Shown here: piece by piece, positions 17,291 through 27,235 of the stretch
Position numbering within the stretch: position 1 is the stretch's first letter
Layout: every line of letters starts with the position of its first letter
NCBI GenBank assembly: GCA_002786355.1
Contig: PGCO01000002.1
Coordinates: 1-64,000, forward strand
DNA length: 64,000 bases
Direction: 5' to 3'
From: Sediminibacterium sp. FEMGT703S
GTDB lineage: Bacteria > Bacteroidota > Bacteroidia > Chitinophagales > Chitinophagaceae
The notes under the pieces: generated by a model
Told to the model about the DNA's origin: nothing
Seen by the model: only the letters and a program-made list of their open reading frames with translations
Database searches by the model: none
Program-made: the position numbers and the translations under genes

Positions 17291-19169
17291 ACAGTCGTTA
17301 AGTGAAGTTCACGAAACCGTTGATACTACTGTTCCTAGAAAAGGGTGGAGAAGAATACTGGCATATATTGGGCCTGCATATTTGGTTAGTGTTGGATATA
17401 TGGATCCCGGCAATTGGGCGACCGATTTGCAAGGTGGTGCTAAATTTGGATATCAATTAATTTGGGTGCTATTAATGAGTAACTTAATGGCATTACTATT
17501 ACAGAGTTTGAGTGCTCGTTTAGGTATTGTAAGAAGAAGAGATTTAGCGCAGGCCAATCGTGAAACCTACCCACCACTCGTAAATTTTTGTTTATACATT
17601 TTAGCCGAACTGGCCATTGCGGCTTGTGATTTAGCTGAAGTATTGGGAATGGCCATTGGTATTCATTTATTAACAGGATTACCCATTATTTGGGGTACGG
17701 CTATTACTGTATTAGATACATTTCTATTTCTTTTTTTACAACGCTGGGGTATTAGAAAATTAGAAGCCTTTATTATTGCCCTTGTTGCCATCATTGGAAT
17801 GTCTTTTTTAGTGCAAATTTTAATTGCTCAGCCTGCAATGGGAGATGTGGTAGGCGGATTGGTTCCTGGGATGTTAGACAATGGTGCATTATATATTGCA
17901 GTTGGTATTATTGGCGCCACTGTAATGCCCCATAACTTGTATTTGCACTCTGCATTGGTACAAACTCGAAAAATTAACCCTGATAAAAAGGGGATTAAGT
18001 CGGCTATTAAATATAATCTGATCGATAGCACTATTGCTTTAAATGCTGCTTTCTTAGTAAATACAGCCATATTAGTGTTGGCTGCTACTGTATTTTATAA
18101 AACGGGTAACACCGAAGTAGCTAAAATTGAAGATGCACATCGTTTATTAGAACCATTGCTAGGCTCTTCACTTGCACCCATTTTATTTGCAGTTGCGCTA
18201 ATAGCTGCAGGACAAAGTTCAACAATTACGGGTACGATGGCTGGTCAAATAGTGATGGAAGGCTATTTACATTTAAGGATCAATCCATGGTTAAGAAGAT
18301 TGCTAACCCGTTTAATTGCAATTGTTCCAGCAGTTTTTGTAATCTTAATTTACGGCGAAGACAAAGTAGATGATTTATTGATTTTTAGTCAAGTTATTTT
18401 AAGTCTTCAACTAGGATTTGCAGTAATTCCATTGATCCATTTTGTTAGTAATAAAGCCACTATGGGCGATTTTGCTATTGGTACCAAAACAAAAATTGTT
18501 TCTTGGTTAGTAGCCATAATCCTCGTTTTTTTAAATGTCAATCTGGTAGCAGATGAAACATTATCCATTTTTAATACCGATATCCATTGGATTGCCAAGG
18601 GTGCAATCATTATTGTTATTCTGCTTTTTATTTGGTTGTTTTTAACGATGACTTTTTATCCGCTAATCAATCAAAAGAAGAAACAATCCACCGACACTTT
18701 ATACGGAGAAGCTGTATTATTAGAAAATTTGTCAATTAATAAAGTACAAACAATTGCAGTTGCTTTAGATTTTACAAAAGCAGATGAAAAACTAATTGCA
18801 CATGCTTTGGCACAAGGGAATACAGCAGTTGAATATGTCTTAATTCATATTGTTGAGAGCGTTTCCGCACGTTATTCTAATTATTCTAGCGATGACGCCG
18901 AAACAAGAAAAGACAAAGAAAGATTAGACAATTATGTGAATCAATTAACCCTAAAAGGGTACAATGCCAAGGCAATGCTAGGGTATACCCATCGAGTGAA
19001 AGAAATCGTTCGATTAGTTACCGAATCCAAAGCTGAAATGTTAATTATGGGTGCCCATCGGCACAGTGGCTTAAAAGACTATGTTTTTGGCGAAACGATT
19101 GAAGATGTAAGACATCAATTAACAATTCCGGTTTTGATTGTGAATGTTTCTGAAAAGGTCATTCCCTAA
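17271..19169 (+). CDS. mntH: Nramp (MntH-type) metal transporter fused to a universal stress domain
   Basis: A 632-residue proton-coupled divalent metal (Mn/Fe) importer in the inner membrane. The Nramp part, residues about 25-460, has the metal-binding motif DPGN (in YMDPGNWATDLQGG) on TM1 and MPHN (TVMPHNLYLHS) on TM6, plus 11 or so hydrophobic helices. After the last helix a soluble domain of about 150 residues (480-632) matches the UspA fold. It starts VQTIAVALDFTKADEKLIAHA and ends MLIMGAHRHSGLKDYVFGE, then TIPVLIV. The last part fits the nucleotide-binding loop region of UspA only partly (G-x-x-R/H-x-S/G). The start overlaps the upstream regulator by 20 bases, and no other in-frame start fits. 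The fused domain may sense nucleotide or stress state to tune transport (inference). Confidence 0.92.
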   Translation: MRVSNAEQSLSEVHETVDTTVPRKGWRRILAYIGPAYLVSVGYMDPGNWATDLQGGAKFGYQLIWVLLMSNLMALLLQSLSARLGIVRRRDLAQANRETYPPLVNFCLYILAELAIAACDLAEVLGMAIGIHLLTGLPIIWGTAITVLDTFLFLFLQRWGIRKLEAFIIALVAIIGMSFLVQILIAQPAMGDVVGGLVPGMLDNGALYIAVGIIGATVMPHNLYLHSALVQTRKINPDKKGIKSAIKYNLIDSTIALNAAFLVNTAILVLAATVFYKTGNTEVAKIEDAHRLLEPLLGSSLAPILFAVALIAAGQSSTITGTMAGQIVMEGYLHLRINPWLRRLLTRLIAIVPAVFVILIYGEDKVDDLLIFSQVILSLQLGFAVIPLIHFVSNKATMGDFAIGTKTKIVSWLVAIILVFLNVNLVADETLSIFNTDIHWIAKGAIIIVILLFIWLFLTMTFYPLINQKKKQSTDTLYGEAVLLENLSINKVQTIAVALDFTKADEKLIAHALAQGNTAVEYVLIHIVESVSARYSNYSSDDAETRKDKERLDNYVNQLTLKGYNAKAMLGYTHRVKEIVRLVTESKAEMLIMGAHRHSGLKDYVFGETIEDVRHQLTIPVLIVNVSEKVIP

Positions 19170-19177
19170 TAATGTAA

Positions 19178-19185
19178 TATATTTG
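19178..19185 (+). promoter_or_regulatory. -7 box upstream of icd
   Basis: TATATTTG matches the Bacteroidota -7 consensus TAnnTTTG exactly and lies 31 bases before the icd start codon. No convincing -33 TTG is found at the right distance. Confidence 0.4.
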
Positions 19186-19216
19186 CCCTCTGAAATCAAC
19201 AAATTAAAATCAAATT

Positions 19217-20449
19217 ATGGCCCAAAAAATTAAAGTTTCCAATCCTGTAGTTGAACTGGATGGTGATGAAATGACTAGAATTATCTGGAAATTCATTAAA
19301 GACAAGTTGATCTTACCTTACCTAGAATTAGATATAAAGTATTATGATTTGGGGATGGAATACCGTGATCAAACTGATGACCAAGTAACCGTTGATGCTG
19401 CTCATGCCATTAAGCAATATGGTGTAGGTATTAAATGTGCAACCATTACCCCAGATGAACAAAGAGTTAAAGAATTCAAATTGAAACAAATGTGGAAGAG
19501 CCCGAATGGCACTATCCGCAATATTTTAGATGGTACCGTTTTTAGAGAGCCAATTGTATGTTCGAATGTACCAAGATTGGTTCCAAACTGGACAGCACCA
19601 ATTTGTATTGGTAGACATGCATTTGGTGACCAATATCGTGCAACTGATTTTGTTACAAAAGGGAAAGGGAAATTGACTGTTAAATTTGAAGGGGAAGATG
19701 GAACAGTTCAAGAATTTGAAGTGTACAATTTTAAAGGTGACGGAGTTGCGTTAGCAATGTACAATACCGATGAAAGCATTAAAGGTTTTGCAAGAGCTTG
19801 TTTTAACCAAGCATTGTCAAAAAAATGGCCTTTATATCTTTCTACTAAGAACACCATTTTAAAGAAATACGACGGTAGATTCAAAGATATTTTTGAAGAC
19901 ATCTACCAAGCAGAATTCAAGCAATTATTTACAGAAGCAGGTATTACTTATGAGCACCGCTTAATAGATGATATGGTTGCCTCTGCTTTAAAGTGGAATG
20001 GTAATTTTGTTTGGGCTTGTAAAAATTACGATGGCGACGTACAAAGTGATACCGTTGCACAAGGGTTTGGTTCTTTGGGATTGATGACGTCTACATTGGT
20101 AACCCCTGATGGTACCGTAATGGAAGCGGAAGCAGCACACGGAACGGTTACACGTCATTATAGAGAGCACCAAAAAGGAAATCCAACCTCCACCAACCCA
20201 ATTGCATCCATTTTTGCTTGGACAAGAGGATTAGAATTCCGTGGCAAATTAGACCATAATCAAGACTTGATTAACTTCTGTCAAACTTTAGAGAAAGTAT
20301 GTGTTGATGTAGTTGAGTCAGGAAAAATGACTAAAGATTTAGCAGTTTGTATTTATGGAAACAAAGTAAATCATGGAGAACATTATTTATATACTGAAGA
20401 ATTTTTAGACGCAATTGACGCCGAGCTTAGCAAAAGACTAGCCAGCTAG
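19217..20449 (+). CDS. icd: Isocitrate dehydrogenase, NADP-dependent (type II)
   Basis: A 410-residue TCA-cycle enzyme converting isocitrate to 2-oxoglutarate, CO2 and NADPH in the cytoplasm. The sequence belongs to the eukaryote-like homodimeric group. It begins [16 protein letters not shown], has the substrate-binding segment [19 protein letters not shown] and [14 protein letters not shown], then [28 protein letters not shown] with the metal-binding Asp residues. The cofactor segment [18 protein letters not shown] contains the basic residues used for NADP. Length is typical. It is transcribed alone and is followed by a strong palindromic terminator. Confidence 0.97.
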   Translation: MAQKIKVSNPVVELDGDEMTRIIWKFIKDKLILPYLELDIKYYDLGMEYRDQTDDQVTVDAAHAIKQYGVGIKCATITPDEQRVKEFKLKQMWKSPNGTIRNILDGTVFREPIVCSNVPRLVPNWTAPICIGRHAFGDQYRATDFVTKGKGKLTVKFEGEDGTVQEFEVYNFKGDGVALAMYNTDESIKGFARACFNQALSKKWPLYLSTKNTILKKYDGRFKDIFEDIYQAEFKQLFTEAGITYEHRLIDDMVASALKWNGNFVWACKNYDGDVQSDTVAQGFGSLGLMTSTLVTPDGTVMEAEAAHGTVTRHYREHQKGNPTSTNPIASIFAWTRGLEFRGKLDHNQDLINFCQTLEKVCVDVVESGKMTKDLAVCIYGNKVNHGEHYLYTEEFLDAIDAELSKRLAS

Positions 20450-20473
20450 TTTTTTTCGATTGGTATAATATTC

Positions 20474-20507
20474 AAAAAAATGTCCCGATATATCGGGACA
20501 TTTTTTT
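20474..20507. terminator. Bidirectional terminator between icd and the DUF2452 gene
   Basis: A perfect 34-base palindrome: seven A, TGTCCCGATA, its complement TATCGGGACA, and seven T. As a hairpin it gives a GC-rich stem with a T run on either strand, between two convergent genes. Confidence 0.9.
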
Positions 20508-20521
20508 ATACTTGATTTATT

Positions 20522-21313
20522 TTAAGATACTTCCACCCAAGTATGATCAGCTAATAATTTTACTGATGATACAAATTGTTTGAATGGTCCATGGGTACCC
20601 CATTCTTGAGGGGCAACTAAAGAAAGTAAATGTGAATTATCTCTTTTCTCGTATAAGTGATATACTTGCCCTATTTGTGGCTTAAAATTCAACTTAGCCT
20701 CGTATATAATCATACTAAGCTCTTTACGTTTTCTAATTTCTTGTGCTTGCCTAGCCAAGAGTTCTATTTGTTGCCTTATTTGATCTAACTGCATATTGGT
20801 TTGGTCTTCCATTGCACTGAGGGCTTTATGTTTTATAACGCCTTCTTTGGTTGGCCTAATGGCCACTCCTGCAACAGAAGCAGAATATGGAAGTACACTG
20901 AGTTGCTTATGGTATACTTCTATATTCTTAAACTCCTTACTATGATTATCGAACCCTTCTTGTGTGATTTTCATGTACCCATTGGGCATAATTTCATGAA
21001 CTACTCGAAGTACTTGTAAATTATCCTTGTAAAAAACAGCTACCAAGGTTGAAGCATTTGTAATACTTGCTTGTACTTGATTGGCTAATTCATTATTTTC
21101 TAAACTGAGCAATTCGTCATTAGGAATGATTCGATACTGCGTATAAAATGCTTCGTTTTCTAAACTGACCCAATTGATACTAATACTTAATGCTTGGCCA
21201 TTTTCAATGCTTTCAATTTTATAATTCCCACTTTTAGGTGCTAGGCCATTTTCAAAAGTACATTTCTCTGGAAACAATTGCCAACTAGCTAAAAAATTAT
21301 ACGCTTGTACCAT
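20522..21313 (-). CDS. DUF2452 protein with an extra N-terminal domain
   Basis: A 263-residue protein of unknown function. Residues about 135-263 match DUF2452, a family typical of Bacteroidota: LPYSASVAGVAIRPTKEGVI, then QTNMQLDQIRQQIELLARQA, QVYHLYEK and PFKQFVSSVKLLADHTW. The first 130 residues are beta-rich and are not part of the usual DUF2452 unit. Their pattern (GNYKIESIENGQALSISINW, then SLENEAFYTQYRIIP) suggests a lipocalin-like or other calycin-like barrel, but I cannot assign it. There is no signal peptide, so it is probably cytoplasmic. The DUF2911 gene lies 6 bases upstream on the same strand. Confidence 0.8.
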   Translation of the reverse strand: MVQAYNFLASWQLFPEKCTFENGLAPKSGNYKIESIENGQALSISINWVSLENEAFYTQYRIIPNDELLSLENNELANQVQASITNASTLVAVFYKDNLQVLRVVHEIMPNGYMKITQEGFDNHSKEFKNIEVYHKQLSVLPYSASVAGVAIRPTKEGVIKHKALSAMEDQTNMQLDQIRQQIELLARQAQEIRKRKELSMIIYEAKLNFKPQIGQVYHLYEKRDNSHLLSLVAPQEWGTHGPFKQFVSSVKLLADHTWVEVS

Positions 21314-21319
21314 TCAACA

Positions 21320-21844
21320 TTATTCTACAGTAAATTCAATATTGATCGTGCCCCACTTTAGATTCACCAAGCCTTTGTTTGAGATGGTATAGGTTAACTT
21401 CTCAGAAGGTTCAGCAGCAACAGATTGTTTAGCGGAAATTCTTAAAGCATCTTCTGCTTCTTTATATTGAAATGCACCCCATTGTTTCCAAGTTTTGTTA
21501 AAAATCAGGGTAGTGCCTTTTTCATTTTGTAGTGTAAAAAAAGCATATTTTCCAGCAGCTAGGGTTTGACCATTAATTTTTACATCCTTGCTAATTTCAA
21601 ATACCGTAGCATCGTTTGCACCAGCTCTCCATATTTTACCCATCATCGGCTCTATATCTTTCCCAGGAGTTCTTCCCTTTAAAGAGGGTTGGCTATATTT
21701 AATACTCACTGAAGTGCCATTAGATAAAACTGAATTGGTTTCAGTTAATGGACTTGGCTTTGGTTTTGGCGCATCCTGCGCAAATGAAATGCTACTAACT
21801 AGTAGGCTTGTTGCAACAAAAATTGCAGTAGATAAATTTTTCAT
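21320..21844 (-). CDS. Secreted DUF2911 protein
   Basis: A 174-residue exported protein with a normal signal peptide (LSTAIFVATSLLVSSISFAQ). The mature part matches DUF2911: VSIKYSQPSLKGRTPG, KIWRAGANDATVFEIS, ING-TLAAGKYAFFTL and FNKTWKQWGAFQY. The family is common in Bacteroidota and has no established function; the fold is predicted as a beta sandwich, and it is not attached to lipid. It appears to be cotranscribed with the DUF2452 gene and lies 40 bases after the outer-membrane protein gene on the same strand. Confidence 0.85.
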   Translation of the reverse strand: MKNLSTAIFVATSLLVSSISFAQDAPKPKPSPLTETNSVLSNGTSVSIKYSQPSLKGRTPGKDIEPMMGKIWRAGANDATVFEISKDVKINGQTLAAGKYAFFTLQNEKGTTLIFNKTWKQWGAFQYKEAEDALRISAKQSVAAEPSEKLTYTISNKGLVNLKWGTINIEFTVE

Positions 21845-21884
21845 AATGTTATTCTTTAACGTTTAATGGAAAAAATTGTTCATT

Positions 21885-23741
21885 CTAATTTACAACAACA
21901 AAATCAGGTTTTCGGATTAAATCGGTCTGAAATCTAAATCTTAAGTTGGAGGAAACACTAATATTAAAACTATTCATATTTTCTACCACTTTAGGAAAGT
22001 AATATGCTTTCAATTCTATGGTTCCAAAAACAAGGTTTTCATTTCTAGTTCTTAACCCGGCTCCTAAAGCACTATAAACTGCACCTTCTGCTGGATCTGA
22101 GGCTGAAAGTTTTAGATAAGATATATTGCTAAAAACAAAAGGGGCAAAATTAAACCCTACCAATTTGAATGTGTTGTATAATACGGATTCTGCATTAATA
22201 GTTATTCTTGCAGTTCCATCAATTCTGGTATTTCTAATTTTAGGAATTCCAAAAATACTAGAAACCTGTAAGGGATCGTTCAACCGAATCGATTTTTGTA
22301 AAGTAACACTTCCACTTAAAAAGTGTCTAATAAACCAATTTTTTCTTTTAAGTCTTTTTAATGGAGTAATTAACTCTACACTAGCTAAACCAGAAATATC
22401 TTCTGGACTAGTTTTATTCAGGTATCCACCAGCTTTCAAAGTATAATTTAAAAATGTTTTTTTGTTATTAAAATAACTTCGTTGGTACTCTGCTCCAAAA
22501 TAAAATCTGGAAACATCTTGTCTATCGGCCCAACCACCTGTAATAGAAAAACTAAAGCCCTCTGGCAAATCTTCGTTTCTACCAAATCCGTAAATAAAAT
22601 TGGTATGATAAAAATCACGTTCAAACACAGTGTAAGAAAATAATATCCCTGTAATATCATTGTATCGGCTATCATAAATTGTGTTTAAAGTATCCGGCCT
22701 AGTTGTAAAATATTTGTTTACCAATCTTGCAGAAATAATTTCTCTTTTTCTGGTATCTAAATTATCTAACATTCTTTCCTTTGCACCCAAGCTATAACCC
22801 ATCCAAAGATCTGCATTGTAGTAACCATAGCGTAACTGTTGATTATACAATGAATCCGATGAATATGCATTTTGTGTATTATTAAGAGATAATTCAAAAC
22901 CACCAGTATATGGATGATATGGGCTAACAAGCGGTAAATCGCCTCGAATAAAATAAGCGTTTTCTTCTCTTTTGGCAGCATTGAATGTTGGACGTTCGAA
23001 ATTAATTCCAGCAGCAATATTTAAAAAACTACCCGCTATATTTCGTGATAAAAACTCAATTCCATAAGCATAATTGGGATTCCTTCTTTTATCTAGAAGT
23101 TGTCTTATCCTTAAACGATTGCCCGACCCAAAAAGGTTATCATTGTTTACTTCAAGATCCAATAAATTAGTATTTACCTCAGAAACACTTCCTCCAATAG
23201 GGAATACGTCTTTTACTAAAATCACTACATCAACTTCATCCTCATTATTGGCAATTGGTTGAATAAGTATTCTAGCATCTTGTAAAAAAGTGAGGTCTCG
23301 TAAAAACTTTTCATTATCAGAAAATAAATTGGGTTCTACTCTTTCCCCTGATTTAAAAAAAAGATTTTTAAGAATTACATAATGATTGGTTTTGGAGTGT
23401 AATTTATTTCCGATTTGATTAAAGAAATTAGGATTGTTCACAGAAGTGTCATTCAATAATTTATTAAATGCAATTTTAGAAATACTTATATTCCGAATAA
23501 ACCTACCCTCATATGGTTCAAATTCAATTGCATTTTTTTCGGCTGAATTATTAGGAATGCCTGATACAGGATTGGATACAGATATTGATTTAACGATTTT
23601 ATTAAGCAGTTTATTAGCAGTTTTAGAAATGGCACTTGTATCGTTTTGTTGCTTTTGTGAAAAACAAAAACAGGGCAATCCAATCATTGTGATAAAAAAC
23701 AAATGGCAGCAAAAAACATTTATTTTATTGCACCTTTTCAT
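21885..23741 (-). CDS. Omp85/BamA-like outer-membrane barrel protein
   Basis: A 618-residue predicted outer-membrane protein. Translation is open up to 23771, but the ATG at 23741 starts a signal peptide (MKRCNKINVFCCHLFFITM, cut near FCFSQ). An N-terminal periplasmic part (about 60-190) has at least one POTRA-like unit (GRFIRNISISKIAF, then FLRDLTFLQDARILIQP, then EVDVVILVKDVFP). The remaining 420 residues are a beta-barrel with alternating strands, ending VLFGTIELKAYYFPKV, then LRFRFQTDLIRKPDFVVVN. It is close to the bacterial surface antigen (Omp85) family but is not BamA, which is longer with five POTRA domains. Its cargo is unknown. The last residue is Asn rather than Phe. Confidence 0.75.
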   Translation of the reverse strand: MKRCNKINVFCCHLFFITMIGLPCFCFSQKQQNDTSAISKTANKLLNKIVKSISVSNPVSGIPNNSAEKNAIEFEPYEGRFIRNISISKIAFNKLLNDTSVNNPNFFNQIGNKLHSKTNHYVILKNLFFKSGERVEPNLFSDNEKFLRDLTFLQDARILIQPIANNEDEVDVVILVKDVFPIGGSVSEVNTNLLDLEVNNDNLFGSGNRLRIRQLLDKRRNPNYAYGIEFLSRNIAGSFLNIAAGINFERPTFNAAKREENAYFIRGDLPLVSPYHPYTGGFELSLNNTQNAYSSDSLYNQQLRYGYYNADLWMGYSLGAKERMLDNLDTRKREIISARLVNKYFTTRPDTLNTIYDSRYNDITGILFSYTVFERDFYHTNFIYGFGRNEDLPEGFSFSITGGWADRQDVSRFYFGAEYQRSYFNNKKTFLNYTLKAGGYLNKTSPEDISGLASVELITPLKRLKRKNWFIRHFLSGSVTLQKSIRLNDPLQVSSIFGIPKIRNTRIDGTARITINAESVLYNTFKLVGFNFAPFVFSNISYLKLSASDPAEGAVYSALGAGLRTRNENLVFGTIELKAYYFPKVVENMNSFNISVSSNLRFRFQTDLIRKPDFVVVN

Positions 23742-23796
23742 TACATACATATTACTTAAAATAATCAACAATTCACTTTCTATCTATCTCACATCA

Positions 23797-23845
23797 AATT
23801 TGTAGTATTATGCATAGGATGCTTGTAGTATTTCTACTACAAATT
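23797..23845. repeat. Direct and inverted TTGTAGTA repeats between two divergent genes
   Basis: TTGTAGTA occurs at 23800-23807 and again at 23823-23830, and its inverted copy TACTACAA lies at 23835-23842. The second copy forms an 8-base hairpin with a 4-base loop. The outer copy can form an alternative 11-base pairing (23797-23807 with 23835-23845). It sits between the outer-membrane protein gene and the hybrid kinase gene and may be an operator. Confidence 0.5.
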
Positions 23846-23933
23846 ACAAATAACTAAACATAAATCAGTACTCAATTATTAATTATAATAACTTAGGAAC
23901 AATATACTGTTATAATTCAATTATAAGTTGGCA

Positions 23934-26900
23934 ATGAAGAAAAATATCCCCTTTAAGCTGTATTCAGGATTAGCCATTTCAATCATTTTAGTTTTATTAG
24001 TTGGTTTTTTTTCTATCGAAACACTGAATACCCAGGTAGATAAAACCAACCAATTAATTAAGTTAAAAAAATCAATTACAGATATTCAAGACTTACAGTA
24101 CAATGTATCGCGGATGCGAAATAACCGACTAAATTATTGGATTACTAGAAATGATACGGCCATTGCAAATTTCTCCATTTCAGCGGCAAGTATTAAACCA
24201 ATAATGACAAAATTATATTTAGAACTACCAGAAAATCCAGCATTAATTGATCGGATTTCCTCTCTAGATACTGCAATTACCAGATTGGTATTGTTTTGGG
24301 AAAAAGATCAAATCAAAATGAATACCAATGACAATACTAACCCAAATGTAAAGATTAGAGCAGAAGGGCAATTGGTAAATGCAGTATTGCTTATAATAGA
24401 TCAAGTAAAACGTGTTTTGATTTATGATTTGGATTCAACAGAAAAAAGTATTCAAGATTCTTTTTCATCATCAACTAAAATCATTTTAGGAGGAGTTGTT
24501 TTACTCATTGTAATTGTATTGATTTTAGTAAACGCTGTTGTAGCAACACTCAAAAGTAGGTTTAGATCAGAGAAACGCCTGAAAGAAACTGTTGTTAAAA
24601 TGGAAGAAATTAATCAGGTGGCATCTGAAAAAAATAAGCTATTAGAAGGAGTTAGTTTTATTAACGACCAAATACAAAAATCCAATTCATTGGCAACCCT
24701 TTCTAACAATGTAATTAGATCTGTGGTAAGTTATTTAGAAGTACCTGCTGGAGTAATTTATATTAAAAATGAAACGGCAGATTTATTAGAAATGACTGCT
24801 GGTGTTGCTGTGTCTTCAGATGCAAAAATTGGTTTTAAATTAGGGGAAGGTATTATTGGAAATGCAGCATTACAAAAATCAGCGGTTAGTATTTCAGATG
24901 TTCCAGCTGATTATTGGCATGTCGAAACATCATTGGGTGATATGAGGGGTAGGGGAGAAATCCTATGCATGCCATTGTGGTTAGACAATGAACTGAAAGG
25001 ATTAATTGAGTTAGGCATATTTGGTGAGTTTTCTACCCACCAGAAAAATCTATTAGAAAATATTTCACATAATGTAGCATCTGCCATTCAGGCGCAGCAG
25101 GCTAGGGCTAAAATCAATACATTATTGGATGAGGTTCAAGAACACAAAGAAAGTTTAGTTAAGCAACAAGAAGAACTTCGTCAAACCAATAATGAGTTAA
25201 GTAGGCAGGCACAGGAATTACAAGAAACGAGCAAATACAAGTCTGAATTCTTGGCAAATATGTCGCATGAATTAAGAACTCCATTGAATAGTGTATTAAT
25301 TCTAGCAAAGTTATTATCCGATAATAACCCTAAAAATTTAACACCTAAGCAAATAGAATATGCCACCATTATTCACCGATCAGGATCAGATTCATTAAAA
25401 TTAATTAATGATATACTAGACCTTTCAAAAATTGAGGCAGGAAAGATTGATTTAACAATAGAAGAGATAAAGCCAGATACAATCATCGCAGATTTACAAC
25501 AATTATTTTCAGTGGTTGCAGCTCAAAAAAATGTTGAATTCAAAATCATAAAAGATCCTACCATCCCAAGTTTCATTAAAACAGATATTCAGAGATTGGA
25601 ACAAATTATTAAAAATCTTTTATCCAATGCATTTAAGTTTACTCCAGAAGGAGGCAAAGTAACTCTCCAGTTTAAATTGAATAATAAAAACGCTAATAAA
25701 TTAAGTATATCAGTCAAAGACAGCGGAATTGGAATCTCTTTAGAAAAACAGCAATTAATATTTGAGGCTTTCCAACAAGCGGATGGGTCTACTAGTAGGA
25801 AATTTGGTGGCACTGGTTTAGGATTGTCCATTAGCAAACATCTTTCTAAATTATTAGGCGGAGAAATTGATGTTCAGAGCAATGAAGGTGAAGGAAGTGA
25901 ATTCACGCTCATTATTCCTATAGAAATAATTGAAACTACGGAAGTAAAAAAAGAGGCATTAAAAACAACTGCCGCACCTTCTCTAAATGATGTTGAAGAA
26001 CAAAATAAAGTAATAGATGACCGAAATAATATCAATGAAACCGACGAAGTAGTCTTGATTATTGAAGATGATATCAATTTTGCAACAATTGTTCGAGACT
26101 TTGCAAGAAATAAAAAATTCAAGACCATTGTTGCGCTACAAGGTGACGAAGGTTTATTATATGCCAAGAAGTTTCGATTGAATGCCATTATTTTAGATGT
26201 TCAGCTTCCGATTCTTGATGGATGGTCTTTATTGAAAATTCTTAAAGAAGATGCCAATACCAAACATATACCTGTGCACATTATATCAGCATTTGATGAT
26301 AATCGATTTAATGGCGGTGGAGCTTTGGCCTATGTTAAGAAACCAATCAATCTTGAAGGGCTAGACCTCGCATTCAGTAAAATAAGTCATTACCTAAAAC
26401 AACACTTCAAAAATGTACTGCTTATTTCTAGTGAACATTTAAAACATATACATATTCAGGAATTATTTCAGCAGAAGTACAAGGAAGTGTCTTTTATAAG
26501 TGCATCTTCTGTTGAAGACGGAAAATTAAAAGCTAGTCAAGTTAGAGTAGACTGTATCATTATTGATTTGTCCGAAAACAATTTCATTCATAGTGCGGCT
26601 TTTCATTCATGGAAGACTGAATTAAATGCACAACAAACACCTATTATATTACTTACCAATAGCCATATTTCTACTGATGAAGAAACATATTTAAAAACAA
26701 TATCGGAAAGTATCGTCAAAAACTCTTCTTCGGCTGATATCAAATTAATAAGTGAAATAGAACAGTTTCTCTACAAACTTAAACAGCACGAGAATCAAGC
26801 TAATCATCCTATTGATCATGACAAACCCACTATTAAAAACCTTGCAGGTAGAAAGATTCTGATTGTAGATGATGATATGCGTAATGTTTATGCTTTAAGT

Positions 26901-27215
26901 ACTGCGTTGGAAGCCGAACAAGCAGAAATAGTTAGTGCATCAGATGGCAAAGAATCTTTAGAGATATTGAAACAAAATCTAGATACACAATTGGTATTAA
27001 TGGACATTATGATGCCTGAAATGGACGGCTATGAAGCAATGAAACATATTAGGCAAACCCTCAACCTAACGCAGCTACCAATTATTGCTTTAACAGCGAA
27101 AGCTATGGCTGGTGATCGTGAAAAATGTATCGCAGCAGGAGCTTCCGATTATATTACAAAACCAGTTGATATACAAAAACTACTTACTTTAATCAAATTG
27201 TGGTTATCCCAATAA
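23934..27215 (+). CDS. Hybrid sensor histidine kinase with three receiver-like domains
   Basis: A 1093-residue membrane signalling protein. An in-frame TTG at 23928 precedes the ATG at 23934, which I take as the start. Two transmembrane helices (about 7-27 and 183-203) enclose a CHASE3-like helical sensor domain. A GAF domain (about 235-395) and a coiled coil follow. The HisKA domain has phospho-acceptor H445 (MSHELRTPLN). The HATPase domain has N box NLLSNAFKFT, then DSGIGIS and GGTGLGLSISKHL. Three receiver-type domains follow: the first has D755 (IILDVQLPILDG); the middle lacks the acidic pair (LLISSEH instead of the usual acidic residues); the last has D1024 (LMDIMMPEMDG) and TKP. It is followed 20 bases later by a receiver-kinase gene, so they probably form one pathway. 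Confidence 0.93.
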   Translation: MKKNIPFKLYSGLAISIILVLLVGFFSIETLNTQVDKTNQLIKLKKSITDIQDLQYNVSRMRNNRLNYWITRNDTAIANFSISAASIKPIMTKLYLELPENPALIDRISSLDTAITRLVLFWEKDQIKMNTNDNTNPNVKIRAEGQLVNAVLLIIDQVKRVLIYDLDSTEKSIQDSFSSSTKIILGGVVLLIVIVLILVNAVVATLKSRFRSEKRLKETVVKMEEINQVASEKNKLLEGVSFINDQIQKSNSLATLSNNVIRSVVSYLEVPAGVIYIKNETADLLEMTAGVAVSSDAKIGFKLGEGIIGNAALQKSAVSISDVPADYWHVETSLGDMRGRGEILCMPLWLDNELKGLIELGIFGEFSTHQKNLLENISHNVASAIQAQQARAKINTLLDEVQEHKESLVKQQEELRQTNNELSRQAQELQETSKYKSEFLANMSHELRTPLNSVLILAKLLSDNNPKNLTPKQIEYATIIHRSGSDSLKLINDILDLSKIEAGKIDLTIEEIKPDTIIADLQQLFSVVAAQKNVEFKIIKDPTIPSFIKTDIQRLEQIIKNLLSNAFKFTPEGGKVTLQFKLNNKNANKLSISVKDSGIGISLEKQQLIFEAFQQADGSTSRKFGGTGLGLSISKHLSKLLGGEIDVQSNEGEGSEFTLIIPIEIIETTEVKKEALKTTAAPSLNDVEEQNKVIDDRNNINETDEVVLIIEDDINFATIVRDFARNKKFKTIVALQGDEGLLYAKKFRLNAIILDVQLPILDGWSLLKILKEDANTKHIPVHIISAFDDNRFNGGGALAYVKKPINLEGLDLAFSKISHYLKQHFKNVLLISSEHLKHIHIQELFQQKYKEVSFISASSVEDGKLKASQVRVDCIIIDLSENNFIHSAAFHSWKTELNAQQTPIILLTNSHISTDEETYLKTISESIVKNSSSADIKLISEIEQFLYKLKQHENQANHPIDHDKPTIKNLAGRKILIVDDDMRNVYALSTALEAEQAEIVSASDGKESLEILKQNLDTQLVLMDIMMPEMDGYEAMKHIRQTLNLTQLPIIALTAKAMAGDREKCIAAGASDYITKPVDIQKLLTLIKLWLSQ

Positions 27216-27235
27216 AGTAATTCAACTTTACGAAT

